Source: CAYRSS01 sp964426945
Lineage (GTDB): Bacteria > Planctomycetota > Phycisphaerae > UBA1845
NCBI GenBank assembly: GCA_964426945.1
Contig: CAYRSS010000029.1
Coordinates: 1 to 47,964 of the forward strand
Direction: 5' to 3'
Length of the DNA: 47,964 nt
Of this stretch, positions 34,546 to 43,241 are shown in pieces. Made by a program: the position numbers and the translations under genes. Position 1 is the stretch's first letter. Each line of letters opens with the position of its first letter. The notes beneath the pieces were generated by a model that saw only the letters and a list, made by a program, of their open reading frames with translations, was not told the DNA's origin and did not search any database.

Positions 34546-35607
34546 ATGATGCAGAGGAAGCTCCTCACGTGTCTGTGCCTGGCTGCAGTTATCACGGCAT
34601 GGCCAATCCCGCGAGTCGGCGCCCAGGAGGCGCCGCCCGCGGCGCCACCAGCCGAAAACTCGCCCGCGGCGCGGTTCCGGGACTGGCTGGCGTCCGACGC
34701 CGCCTCGTCGCTCCCTCCTGATGCGGCGCGCGTGGTGCGCGAGGCGTGGGCGGCGTGCGGGGGGTGTGACGAGGACGAGCTGCTGACCCAGGCGCTGGTG
34801 CTGATCTCGCCGGGGCTGCGGGAAGGACTCGACGCGTACGACGCGGAGAACTACCCCGCCGTTATCAAGGCGCTGACGCCGCTGACGACCGATGGGAACC
34901 CCTTCCTCTCGACCGCGGCATCCGTGTACCGGGTCAAGGCGCTGGTTGCGGCCGAACGGGTGGGTGAGGCGCTGGCGGATGTCGAACGCCTGCTCGCGGA
35001 CGGTGGCGACCGCGTGGCGCGACACTCGGCCATGCTGCCTGAGGTCGAGTTTCTCCTCGGCTACTGCCTGGTCATGGACCTGAAGTACGAGGAGGGCGAG
35101 GCGGCGCTCACGCGATTCCTCGCGCGGCATCCGGATGCGCCACAACGGCTGACGCTCGCCGCGCGGCAGATGCTGGCCGAGCTGCTGAATCGCAAGCCCG
35201 GGGGTATCGCCGAGGTTGCCGACCTGATGGGCTTCTCCGGCCGGCGGCTCGAGTCGGGCCAGTCGGGCGGCGACGTGCAGCAGAAGCAGGAACGGATTGT
35301 CTCGTTGCTCGACAAGCTGATTGAGCAGGCGGAGCAGGAGGAGCAGAACAACAGCCAGGGCCAGGGCTCGGGCCGCCAGTCGGGCAATCGCCAGCCAAGC
35401 AATCCGATGCAGGATTCGCGGCTGGTGCCGGGCGATCCCGAAGTCGGCCCGCTGAATCCGTCGCGCCGCGCCCAGCCGGGCGAGATGTGGGGGGCCATGC
35501 CGCCCGCGGAGCGCGAACGGATCATGCAGGCCCTGCGCGAGTCCTTCCCCAGCCGGTATCGCCGTCTCGTCGAGCAGTACTACGAGGAACTCGCCCGCAA
35601 GCCATGA
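34546..35607 (+). CDS. Exported TPR-like protein
   Basis: This 353-residue protein has a signal peptide (LLTCLCLAAVITAWPIPRVGA), then a helical TPR-like region (VIKALTPLTTDGNPFLSTAA, VEFLLGYCLVMDLKYEEGEA) and a low-complexity tail rich in Gln, Ser and Gly (NNSQGQGSGRQSGNRQPS). The C-terminal segment MWGAMPPAERERIMQALRES resembles endings of exported planctomycete proteins in MoxR clusters. A role as a periplasmic binding platform is inferred. The start at 34546 has GGAGG at 34533-34537. The stop overlaps the next start as ATGA. Confidence 0.78.
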   Translation: MMQRKLLTCLCLAAVITAWPIPRVGAQEAPPAAPPAENSPAARFRDWLASDAASSLPPDAARVVREAWAACGGCDEDELLTQALVLISPGLREGLDAYDAENYPAVIKALTPLTTDGNPFLSTAASVYRVKALVAAERVGEALADVERLLADGGDRVARHSAMLPEVEFLLGYCLVMDLKYEEGEAALTRFLARHPDAPQRLTLAARQMLAELLNRKPGGIAEVADLMGFSGRRLESGQSGGDVQQKQERIVSLLDKLIEQAEQEEQNNSQGQGSGRQSGNRQPSNPMQDSRLVPGDPEVGPLNPSRRAQPGEMWGAMPPAERERIMQALRESFPSRYRRLVEQYYEELARKP

Positions 35608-36860
35608 TGCATTCATTGTCGAACTTCGTTGTCCGCTGCGATGTCGCGCTGCTGATGCTGGTAGCCGTCGCCGTGGCCGCTCCGGCCCGCGCGGCGGAGG
35701 TGGTTCTGCATCGTCTCGACGGGACACACGTGCGCGGCGTGTGGGCGGGTGGCGAGGAGTCACTCGTGAAGATCGCCGCGACTGGCGGCCCGGTCGACAT
35801 GCCGCTGGTTGACGTCGCCGAGGTACGCGTGGTGCGAGGCGAAGGCGGCAGCGCGGCGCCCGCGGCCGAATCGGACCAGGCCGTGTTTCACCTGGCGGAT
35901 GGCGGAGCGCTGTTCGGTCGGATCGCGGCTTCCACGCCCAGCGGTGTGACGGCGGCCACGCGGTTTTCGTCGGAAACCAACCTGCCCTTTGCACAACTCT
36001 CGGCCATTCGCTTCGAGGCCGACACGACGACCTATGCCAAGGCTGCCGAACTCTTCGCCGCGGCGATGGCCGACCGATTGCCGGGTCAGGACGTGCTGAT
36101 CACGCGGGAGGAGCAGGATGTCCGCAGCCTTCGCGGGGCGGTGACCGCGTTGCGGCCGGACTCGGGCACGTTCACGATCGGCGGGCGCGAGCGCACGTTT
36201 GAACTCACGAAGGTCTTCGGCGTGGTCTTCGCCCGTGGGGCGGGGACGACGCCGACCGCGCCAGCGCTGCTGCAACTGGCCGACGGCACGACGGTCGGCG
36301 GTCGGTTTCTTGGCGGTGACGCGTCCTCGGTGCGAATCGCCGCGGGGTTTGGTGCCGAGATCCACGCGGCGATCGACACAATCGAGTCGATCCGCTTCCG
36401 CAGCGATCGCGTGGTATTCGTCAGCGAGTTGAAGCCCTTGCGCGAGGCGGTGGAGGGTCGTCTGCATCCCACCCGCCCGCCGCAGCGCGATCGCGGCGTG
36501 ACCGGCGGGCCGCTTGCGGCGGGAGGGCGGACGTTCTCCCGCGGACTGGGGGTGTGCGCCCGGACGACGGTGGAGTATGAACTGAACGGCGAGTTCGAAA
36601 CGTTTGCTGCGGCGGTCGGCGTGGATGATCGCGTCGGCTCGGCGGGCTCGGTCGTGTTTCGCGTCCTGGGCGACGGCCGCGTGCTGGGCGAGACGGGGAC
36701 GCTGACCGGCGACGACGACCTGGTGGAACTCGCGCTGCCGGTGAAGGATGTTCGCGTGCTGACGCTGCTGGTCGACTTCGCCGACGAGCTTGATTTGGGT
36801 GACCAGGCGGTGTGGGGACAGGCTCGCCTGATCCGCCCCGCGGGGCAGGGCGCGCCATGA
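35604..36860 (+). CDS. Exported NPCBM-domain protein
   Basis: This 418-residue protein has a signal peptide (ALLMLVAVAVAAPARAAE). Beta segments follow that repeat the theme of a short L.DG...G stretch (VVLHRLDGTHVRGVWAGG, AVFHLADGGALFGRIA, LLQLADGTTVGGRFLGGD). The C-terminal NPCBM/NEW2-type domain (about 300-415) shows FSRGLGVCARTTVEYELNG, FAAAVGVDDRV and VLTLLVDFADELDLGDQAVW. NPCBM domains are lectin-like and bind carbohydrate, so an envelope or polysaccharide contact is likely. The start at 35604 overlaps the previous stop as ATGA, and its own stop overlaps the protease start the same way. This ties a glycan-binding protein to the protease trio by translation. Confidence 0.85.
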   Translation: MMHSLSNFVVRCDVALLMLVAVAVAAPARAAEVVLHRLDGTHVRGVWAGGEESLVKIAATGGPVDMPLVDVAEVRVVRGEGGSAAPAAESDQAVFHLADGGALFGRIAASTPSGVTAATRFSSETNLPFAQLSAIRFEADTTTYAKAAELFAAAMADRLPGQDVLITREEQDVRSLRGAVTALRPDSGTFTIGGRERTFELTKVFGVVFARGAGTTPTAPALLQLADGTTVGGRFLGGDASSVRIAAGFGAEIHAAIDTIESIRFRSDRVVFVSELKPLREAVEGRLHPTRPPQRDRGVTGGPLAAGGRTFSRGLGVCARTTVEYELNGEFETFAAAVGVDDRVGSAGSVVFRVLGDGRVLGETGTLTGDDDLVELALPVKDVRVLTLLVDFADELDLGDQAVWGQARLIRPAGQGAP

Positions 36861-38569
36861 GCCCGTTGATTCCCTCGCTGCTGCTGGCGCTGATCGCCTC
36901 GGCGCAGACCTCTCCGCCGGCGGTCACCGTGCCGCAGCCGGCCCGCGATCTGGAGCAGCGGCGCATTGCCATGGTCGAGCGCGCCACGCCCGCGGTCGTC
37001 TGCATCTTCGACGAAGGGGAAATGGGCGGCGGGTCGGGCGTGATTATCGACGAGAAGGGCACCGGCCTGACGAATTACCACGTCGTCGCGGGCATGCTCG
37101 ACACGCGGCGCGGCCTCGGCGGGCTTTCCGACGGCAAGCTCTACACGCTGGAGGTGCTGGGCATCGACCCCACGGGCGATGTGGCGATGTTCCGCCTCAC
37201 AGGCAAACCGAGTTTCGAGTTCGCACCGCTGGGCGATTCGGACAAAGTCCGCGTGGGCGAAACGGCCATCGCCATGGGCAATCCGTTCGTCATCAGCGAA
37301 GACTACACGCCCACGGTGACGCGAGGCCTGGTCACGGGGGTGAATCGGTATCAGTACGGCAGCGGCAACCAGCTGGTGTATTCCGACTGCATCCAGGTCG
37401 ACACGCCGATCAATCCCGGCAACTCCGGCGGGCCGCTCTTCAACGATGCAGGCGAGGTCATCGGCATCAACGGCCGGATCTCGATCAACACGCGCGGCCG
37501 GTTCAATGTCGGCTTCGGGTACGCGATTTCGATCAACCAGATCAAGCGGTTCATTCCCGCCATGCGCGCGGGGTTGCTCGCCCGCCACGGCACGCTCCAG
37601 GCCACGGTCTCGTCGATCGACGACGGGCCGCCCGTGTTCAACGAGATCATGCGCGACGCCCCGGCGCACGCGGCGGGCATCCGCGTGGGAGACAGGCTGC
37701 TGAGTTTCGACGGCGTGCCCATCCGCAGCCCCAACCACTTCGCCAGCCTGCTCGGCACCTATCCCGAGGGCTGGCGCATCCCGATCGTGTTCGAGCGCGG
37801 GGGTCGGCGCGAGCGCGTCGTCGCGCGCCTTGAGCCGCTCTCGGTCGGCCTCGACGCACCGTGGGAGGTGGATCCGGCGGTCAATCTCCGCGAGGTCGGC
37901 CGCGTGCTTGATCGCTATCGAACGGTGATTGACCGCGGAGCGGGAGCAGCGGGCGAGCGCACGCTGACCTGGTCCGTCCAGCGAGAGGTCTATCGCGCGG
38001 GCGGTACAGCCGAAGCACCGGCGGAGACCCAGCGGCTCCGCGCAGAGCTTCCTCCTTCCGGCCCGGCGCTGCTCCGGCGGGTGTACGGCGATGGGGCGAT
38101 CGGCGATGCGCTCGAGTTTGACCATGCCAAGGTGCTGCGTCGCACCAGGCCGGACGCCGAGCTGATCGCCGCGCCGATGGACGAGGCGATGGTGATGGCG
38201 GCGCGCTATGTTGCCTTGCGCGGACTGGGACTCGCCTCGGGCGATCTGGATTACGCGGACGTCTCACACGCGGGCAGTGACAACTTCGTGGTGGTTGATA
38301 CCGAGGGGGCCGCTGCGCCGCCGCGGGGCACGCTGGAGCTCATCGACTGGCCCGTGAGCGACGGTGCCCGAGCGCGCTTCGGGTTCGACAGCGAGACGGG
38401 TCTGCTGCGCTGGGCGACCGTGCGCGACCCCGTGTCCGGTACCGAGGCGGAGATTGAGTTCCTGGACTATCGCGAGGCGGCTGGCGCACTTCGGCCGATG
38501 TCCATTCGAGTGCAGAGCCCGGCGGGCGTGTGGGTGGATCGGATGGACGACCTGCAGGTGAAGCCATGA
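36857..38569 (+). CDS. Exported HtrA-like serine protease with PDZ domain
   Basis: This 570-residue protein has a signal peptide (LIPSLLLALIASAQT) and a trypsin-fold domain with an intact triad: H75 in TNYHVV, D108 in GDVAMFRL and S190 in PGNSGGPLFN. A PDZ domain follows (AHAAGIRVGDRLLSFDGVPI). About 230 further residues form an extra C-terminal domain that is beta-rich and not recognised. HtrA proteins degrade or hold misfolded proteins in the periplasm. The catalytic residues support an active enzyme. It overlaps both neighbours as ATGA (36857 and 38566), and the next two genes encode relatives without a triad. The extra C-terminal domain is unusual for DegP/DegS types, which end after one or two PDZ domains. 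Confidence 0.88.
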   Translation: MSPLIPSLLLALIASAQTSPPAVTVPQPARDLEQRRIAMVERATPAVVCIFDEGEMGGGSGVIIDEKGTGLTNYHVVAGMLDTRRGLGGLSDGKLYTLEVLGIDPTGDVAMFRLTGKPSFEFAPLGDSDKVRVGETAIAMGNPFVISEDYTPTVTRGLVTGVNRYQYGSGNQLVYSDCIQVDTPINPGNSGGPLFNDAGEVIGINGRISINTRGRFNVGFGYAISINQIKRFIPAMRAGLLARHGTLQATVSSIDDGPPVFNEIMRDAPAHAAGIRVGDRLLSFDGVPIRSPNHFASLLGTYPEGWRIPIVFERGGRRERVVARLEPLSVGLDAPWEVDPAVNLREVGRVLDRYRTVIDRGAGAAGERTLTWSVQREVYRAGGTAEAPAETQRLRAELPPSGPALLRRVYGDGAIGDALEFDHAKVLRRTRPDAELIAAPMDEAMVMAARYVALRGLGLASGDLDYADVSHAGSDNFVVVDTEGAAAPPRGTLELIDWPVSDGARARFGFDSETGLLRWATVRDPVSGTEAEIEFLDYREAAGALRPMSIRVQSPAGVWVDRMDDLQVKP

Positions 38570-39666
38570 AGTGGCGGCGCCGCCGAGGTGAGTGGCCAGC
38601 GTGTGCGGGGGTACTGGCGCTCGCTGCGTGGTGTCTTACGCCCGTCCCCGCCAAGGCGGACTCGGGGTTTGACCGCGCGATCGAGTCGACCCTGCCCCGT
38701 GTCGTGAAGCTGTACGGCGCGGGGGTCGGGCTCTCGGCTGGATACGGCAGCGGTGTGATCGTCTCGCAGGACGGCCTCGTCGTGACCGTGCTGTCGCTGC
38801 TGGTCGATGCGCGGACGATCCGCGGGACCCTGGCGGACGGGACTCGGCTCGAGGCGGATCTGCTCTACCGCGACACGTCGCGACAACTCGCCTGGCTGAA
38901 GCTCCGCCATCCGATCGAGACGAACATGCGCGGCGAGCCGATCGCTTCCGAGTCGCCGCCGCTGTCGCTGCCGTTCTTCGACCTCGCACACGAGGCCGCC
39001 TTGAGCGCGGGCGACTGGATTCTCGCGGCGGGCAATGCGTTCAAGGTGGCCGATGGGGCCGAGCCGGTGTCGATCGCGCACGGCGTCTTCGGCGCACGAA
39101 CCAGGCTCGACGCGACGCGCCGGGCGAAGGACTTCCCCTATCGCGGCGACGTGCTCGTGCTCGACGCGATCACCAGCAACCCCGGCGCCCCCGGCAGCGC
39201 GGTGGTGAATCTGGACGGCGAACTGGTCGGGATGATCGGGCGCATCGTCGTCTCCAACCTGACGCACACGCATTTCAACTACGCGATTCCGAGAGACGTG
39301 CTGCTCGATTCGATGACCGAGATGCAGGCCGATGCCGCCCGTCGCGCGGCGGGGGAGCCCGCGCCGCCCCCGACGTCTGACGCCCCGGCGGCGGGTCCGT
39401 CGTCCAGCGATCTGGGCATCCGCATCGCGAAGGCCGGCTACCTGAAGGTGTTTCCCTCTGTCGAGCGGGTCCGCCGAGGTTCGCCCGCCGCGCAGGCGGG
39501 GGTCCGCGCGGACGACCTGATCCTCGCGGTGAACGGCCGCAGCGTCGCCGACGTGGAGCAGTACGAAAAGGCGCTGACGCAGCTTGCGCCCGGCGATGTG
39601 GTCGAACTGGTTCTGCGGCGCGGCGAAGAAGTGCTCCAGGTCCGCCTGGAGCCGGAGGTGCGATGA
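38566..39666 (+). CDS. HtrA-like pseudoprotease with PDZ domain (triad lost)
   Basis: This 366-residue protein has a signal peptide (AGVLALAAWCLTPVPAKA), a trypsin-like fold and a C-terminal PDZ domain (AAQAGVRADDLILAVNGRSV). The triad is gone: the histidine position reads S78 in TVLSLLV, the aspartate reads Q107 in RQLAWLKL, and the serine reads P209 in NPGAPGSAV. Flanking fold motifs stay clear, such as GSGVIVSQDG and LDGELVGMIG. I read it as a non-catalytic partner that may regulate or scaffold the intact protease. Residue numbering follows ungapped comparison with the HtrA consensus, so one-residue shifts are possible. It starts as ATGA on the previous stop and its stop overlaps the next start. 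Confidence 0.85.
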   Translation: MKWRRRRGEWPACAGVLALAAWCLTPVPAKADSGFDRAIESTLPRVVKLYGAGVGLSAGYGSGVIVSQDGLVVTVLSLLVDARTIRGTLADGTRLEADLLYRDTSRQLAWLKLRHPIETNMRGEPIASESPPLSLPFFDLAHEAALSAGDWILAAGNAFKVADGAEPVSIAHGVFGARTRLDATRRAKDFPYRGDVLVLDAITSNPGAPGSAVVNLDGELVGMIGRIVVSNLTHTHFNYAIPRDVLLDSMTEMQADAARRAAGEPAPPPTSDAPAAGPSSSDLGIRIAKAGYLKVFPSVERVRRGSPAAQAGVRADDLILAVNGRSVADVEQYEKALTQLAPGDVVELVLRRGEEVLQVRLEPEVR

Positions 39667-40904
39667 TGGCGCGGCGTGGTCTTCGCATCGGGTTGGTGGG
39701 TCGACTGCTGGTCGTAGCGGCGCTGGTGGGCGTCGAGGCCGGCGCATCGGTACGTGCGGCGGCGGCCGACAGCGACAGCGCCCTCGCGGAGCTGAAGGCG
39801 ACGCAGGCCGCGTTTCACCAGGTCGCGACGACGCTGAGACCGAGTCTCGTTCGCATCGAGACCGTCGGCGGCGCCCAGCCGCCCAATCCGATCGAAACGG
39901 AAGACGAGGAAACCAACGAAAGTCCTCAGCAGAAACGCCTTCAAAACCCCTTCCGCGATACCGCCGGGTCAGACTTTGCCCTCGCCGACGGCCCGACCAC
40001 GGGCATCGTGTGGTCGAGCGATGGCTACATCGTCACCAGCAGCTTCAACTTCGTCCGCGAGCCGATGCTGATCACCGTCGCGCTGCCCGACGGTCGACGT
40101 GTGCGTGCGGAACTCGTCGCCCGCGACCAGGTTCATAAGGTCGCCCTGTTGAAGGTGGATGCCACGGGCCTCGCGACGCCGACCTGGGCCACCGAGGGTG
40201 ACCTGCGTGTGGGGCAGTGGGCGATTGCGCTGGGGCTGGGCTTCTCGCAGGAGGAGCCGTTCGTCACCGCCGGAATCGTCAGCGCGCTGCGTCGGATGCG
40301 CGGCACGGCCGTGCAGACCGACGCGAAGCTGAGTCCGGCGAATTACGGCGGCCCGCTGTGCGACCTGTCCGGCCGCGTCATCGGCCTGTGCACGCCGATG
40401 GCTCAGCGCCACGGTGAGCTCGCCGGCGTGGAGATGTATGATTCCGGGGTGGGCTTTGCGATCGGCCGCGACCGCCTCACGGCGATTGTCGAGCGGCTGA
40501 TGCGGGGCGAGAGCGTCTATCGCGGCTGGCTGGGGGTCTCACTGAACACGCGGTTTCAGAGCGGGCTGGTGATTACCAACCTCGCGGACCCATCACCACT
40601 GCGCGCCGCCGGCGTGCTGCCGGGAGACCGCATTCTCGAGATTAACGGCGTGGCGATGAAGCACTACGGCCTGCTCGTCCGCGAGACATACATGATCCCC
40701 GCGGGAGAGAGCGTGCGGCTCAAGATCGGCCGGTATGCCGAGCCCGCGGCTCCGCCCGCACCCGGCGCGGAAGACGCAGAGCCGCCGGATGGGGCGATGA
40801 CGGAGTTCGAGGTCGTCATCCGCCTGGCGCGCAATACCGACCTCGGTCCGCTGCCGGCGATCGAAGAGCCGTTCGACCCGTCGCGGCCTTTCGAGGATGA
40901 GTGA
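39663..40904 (+). CDS. Second HtrA-like pseudoprotease with PDZ domain (triad lost)
   Basis: This 413-residue protein has a signal peptide (about 1-35, LLVVAALVGVEAGASVRAAA) and a trypsin-like domain in which all three catalytic positions differ. F128 replaces His in TSSFNFV, K159 replaces Asp in HKVALLKV, and Y228 replaces Ser in NYGGPL. A PDZ domain follows (SPLRAAGVLPGDRILEINGV). The oxyanion neighbourhood GGPLCDLSGRVIG remains, so the fold is probably intact. Its substitutions differ from those of the previous gene, suggesting independent loss or long divergence. It begins as ATGA on the previous stop. A partner, sensor or substrate-holding role is inferred. The next gene, ygfZ, begins six bases after its stop. 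Confidence 0.85.
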   Translation: MMARRGLRIGLVGRLLVVAALVGVEAGASVRAAAADSDSALAELKATQAAFHQVATTLRPSLVRIETVGGAQPPNPIETEDEETNESPQQKRLQNPFRDTAGSDFALADGPTTGIVWSSDGYIVTSSFNFVREPMLITVALPDGRRVRAELVARDQVHKVALLKVDATGLATPTWATEGDLRVGQWAIALGLGFSQEEPFVTAGIVSALRRMRGTAVQTDAKLSPANYGGPLCDLSGRVIGLCTPMAQRHGELAGVEMYDSGVGFAIGRDRLTAIVERLMRGESVYRGWLGVSLNTRFQSGLVITNLADPSPLRAAGVLPGDRILEINGVAMKHYGLLVRETYMIPAGESVRLKIGRYAEPAAPPAPGAEDAEPPDGAMTEFEVVIRLARNTDLGPLPAIEEPFDPSRPFEDE

Positions 40905-40910
40905 CAACGC

Positions 40911-41930
40911 ATGGCACCAGCTCACCTTATGCAAACGACGCTCCCGAAAGACTACCAGGCCCTGACCGGCGGCGTCGCGCTGATCGACCGCAGTGACCGG
41001 GCCCTGCTTGAGGTCCGCGGAGCGGACCGGCAATCCTGGCTGCACAACCTGACCACGAACGAAGTCCGGCGGCTGTCGCCGGGCGACGGCAACTATGCGT
41101 TCGCCGTCAACGTCAAGGGGCGGATCGAGTTCGACCTGGCACTCAGCTTGTTGCCGGAGAGCATCTGGATCGACCTGCCCGCCGGCGTGCGAGAGCGCGC
41201 GGTCAAGCACCTGTCGAGGTACCACATCACCGAAGACATCGAACTGGTCGACCGATCCGGCGAGTTTGCGCGCTTGGCGCTGGCCGGGCCGCAGACGGTC
41301 CTGGTGATGACCGCCCTGGGCGCACCGAACGCGATGGCGCTTGCGCAGCACGCTCCGGGGCAGTTCTCGTTCGGCGGCGAGATGGTTCGGTTCATTCGCC
41401 ATGACTTCTGCGGCGTGCCCGCGGTTGACCTGTTCGTTCCGCCGGGGCTGACGGATGCGCTGTGCGACGGCCTGGTCCGTGGCGAGTGGGGGGTGGCCGT
41501 GTCGCGCGTCGACCCTGCCGCGGTCGAGGCCAGGCGGATCGAGGCGGGTATTCCTGCCTGGCCGACCGAGATCCACGACGACATCCTCCCCGCCGAGACG
41601 GCGCAACTCGACCGGGCGGTGAGCTTTCAGAAGGGTTGCTACCTGGGGCAGGAAGTGGTCGAGCGGATGCGATCCCGCGGCGGGCTGGCGCGCCGGCTGG
41701 TGGGCGTGACGCTGGATGGTGACGCGTTGCCCGAGCACGGGGCGGAACTGCACATCGCCGACGGGGCGACGGTCGGGCGGGTCTCCAGCGCCTGCCTGTC
41801 ACCGGGACTGGGTCGGGTGGTGGCGCTCGCGTATGCCAAGCCGGCCGCGACCGCGCCGGGAACTGCCGTGACGGTGATCTGGGACGGTCACACGGCGACC
41901 GGCGCGATCGCCGGATTGCCCTTCCTCTAG
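40911..41930 (+). CDS. ygfZ: YgfZ/GcvT-family folate-binding protein
   Basis: This 339-residue protein has the YgfZ signature KGCYLGQEVVERMRSRG (from K241, with C243) and the aminomethyltransferase-like fold (DRSDRALLEVRGADRQSWL, GDGNYAFAVNVKGRIEFD). YgfZ binds tetrahydrofolate and supports iron-sulfur cluster enzymes; it lacks the glycine-cleavage activity of GcvT. The signature and length match. It lies six bases after the second pseudoprotease gene, so it is probably in the same transcript, though its cytoplasmic role differs from the rest. Start at 40911 is assumed; an in-frame ATG at 40929 is possible. Confidence 0.9.
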   Translation: MAPAHLMQTTLPKDYQALTGGVALIDRSDRALLEVRGADRQSWLHNLTTNEVRRLSPGDGNYAFAVNVKGRIEFDLALSLLPESIWIDLPAGVRERAVKHLSRYHITEDIELVDRSGEFARLALAGPQTVLVMTALGAPNAMALAQHAPGQFSFGGEMVRFIRHDFCGVPAVDLFVPPGLTDALCDGLVRGEWGVAVSRVDPAAVEARRIEAGIPAWPTEIHDDILPAETAQLDRAVSFQKGCYLGQEVVERMRSRGGLARRLVGVTLDGDALPEHGAELHIADGATVGRVSSACLSPGLGRVVALAYAKPAATAPGTAVTVIWDGHTATGAIAGLPFL

Positions 41931-42033
41931 CCCGCGCCGACCGGTCCGGCCGGCCCCGCTGACCACCGGGCTTTCCGCGTGTCATTCCTTTCGGGGGCAC
42001 GTTCCCCGAGACTCACTGCGTACCCCGGCCGAT

Positions 42034-42062
42034 TCGACGCTGACCACGGCGGCGAGTAGAAT
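42034..42062 (+). promoter_or_regulatory. Candidate sigma-70 promoter for the SDR gene
   Basis: TCGACG (42034-42039) and TAGAAT (42057-42062) are 17 bases apart. The -10 matches five of six bases and the -35 four of six. The transcript would start near 42069, about 43 bases before the ATG. This marks a likely break from the upstream block; the 181-base gap 41931-42111 holds nothing else recognised. Confidence 0.45.
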
Positions 42063-42111
42063 TCGCCTGCCTCGGGGTGGTGCCGCCGGGTTGCGTAGAT
42101 CGGATGGAACC

Positions 42112-42810
42112 ATGGGTGATCGCGTTGTCATTGTGACCGGCGGAGGCCGGGGAATCGGCCGGGCTACCTGCGAGCGGTTCGCCGCGGGCGGGTGGCAGGT
42201 GGTCGCCGCGGCACGCTCCCGCGAGGAACTGGCCCAGACCCGGGCGCTGATCGGCGATCAGGGCGGTCGGTGTCACGTGATGCCGACCGACCTGTGCGAG
42301 CCGGAGGAGATCGACGAACTGATCCAGGACACCGTCCGGCGGTTCGGGGGGGTACACGCGCTGGTCAACAACGCCGGCGTCGCCCCGCTGAGCAAGCTGG
42401 AGGAGCTCGATCCCTCGCTTTTCGAGGCGTTGCAGTCGGTCAATGTGGACGCGGTTTATCACGCCTGCCGCGCAGTCTGGCCGGTCATGACGGCGCAGCA
42501 GGACGGCGTGATCGTGAATATTTCGTCGCTGGCCTCGCTCGATCCGTTTCCCGGGCTGGCGGCGTACGGCGCCGCGAAGGCCTGGGTGAACGCGTGGTCG
42601 CGAGGATTGGCGGACGAGGGCCGGGGCCGCGGGATCCGCGTGTTCAGCGTGGCGCCCGGCGCGGTGGAGACGCGGATGCTGCGCAGCGCGTTTCCCGACT
42701 ATCCCGCGGCGCAGACCATGAGCCCGGGTGACGTGGCGGCGATGGTGTGGACGCTGGCCCAGCCGGAGTGTCGCACCGCTTCGGGACAGACGATCTGCCT
42801 GCGCAAGTAG
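42112..42810 (+). CDS. Short-chain dehydrogenase/reductase
   Basis: This 232-residue cytoplasmic oxidoreductase has the nucleotide-binding motif TGGGRGIG (9-16), NNAG (86-89) and the catalytic residues S139, Y152 and K156 (YGAAK). The tail (SVAPGAVETRM) is typical of classical SDRs. Substrate cannot be told; the family is broad. The residue after the second beta strand is Ala-Arg (AAARSREEL), which usually favours NADP over NAD, as an inference. ATG 42112 is preferred over an upstream TTG at 42091 because the Rossmann fold starts at once. It is 28 bases from the zinc-ribbon gene. Confidence 0.92.
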   Translation: MGDRVVIVTGGGRGIGRATCERFAAGGWQVVAAARSREELAQTRALIGDQGGRCHVMPTDLCEPEEIDELIQDTVRRFGGVHALVNNAGVAPLSKLEELDPSLFEALQSVNVDAVYHACRAVWPVMTAQQDGVIVNISSLASLDPFPGLAAYGAAKAWVNAWSRGLADEGRGRGIRVFSVAPGAVETRMLRSAFPDYPAAQTMSPGDVAAMVWTLAQPECRTASGQTICLRK

Positions 42811-42838
42811 CGGGCGCGTCGAGTGAGAGGAGCACGCG

Positions 42839-43192
42839 ATGGCGATCTTCTGGGGATCGAGGGAACCCTTCGGGCTGAGCGAGGACATCGCCCGGGCGGA
42901 GGCCGCCGGGGCCGCGCGGTCTGCCGAAAGCAAGGTGCGCGTCCTGCAGATGCAGCTCGATCGTGCCATGCTGGCCTGCGAGACGATGTGGACGATCCTG
43001 AGCGAGAAGCTCGGCGTGACCGAAGAGCAGTTCGTCACGCGCATGAACGAGATCGACATGCGTGACGGCCAGCTCGACGGCAAAGTCCGCAAATCGGCCG
43101 TGTCGTGTCCCAAGTGCAACCGCACGATTTCGGCCCGGTTTGCCAAGTGCATGTACTGCGGGCAGGCGATCGTGCATGACCCGTTTGCCTAG
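42839..43192 (+). CDS. Small zinc-ribbon protein, coiled-coil N-terminus
   Basis: This 117-residue protein has a charged helical N-terminal part (EAAGAARSAESKVRVLQMQL) and a C-terminal zinc ribbon with CPKC and CMYC knuckles. No signal peptide is present. Such small ribbon proteins may bind nucleic acid or proteins, but I recognise no named family. GAGAGGAG lies upstream of the ATG with about six bases of spacing, a strong ribosome site. It is followed by a 49-base gap to the FlgT-like gene. Confidence 0.8.
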   Translation: MAIFWGSREPFGLSEDIARAEAAGAARSAESKVRVLQMQLDRAMLACETMWTILSEKLGVTEEQFVTRMNEIDMRDGQLDGKVRKSAVSCPKCNRTISARFAKCMYCGQAIVHDPFA

Positions 43193-43241
43193 AATCCTGT
43201 GGCGGGCGCGCTGGCGCGGCCCCTCTTTCAAGGAGCGTGCG

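Noticed and set aside
32490..34595. A 701-codon minus-strand frame with Leu-rich sequence
   Set aside because: The Leu and Arg repeats are the reverse reading of the Glu/Gln-rich coiled-coil gene, not a membrane protein.
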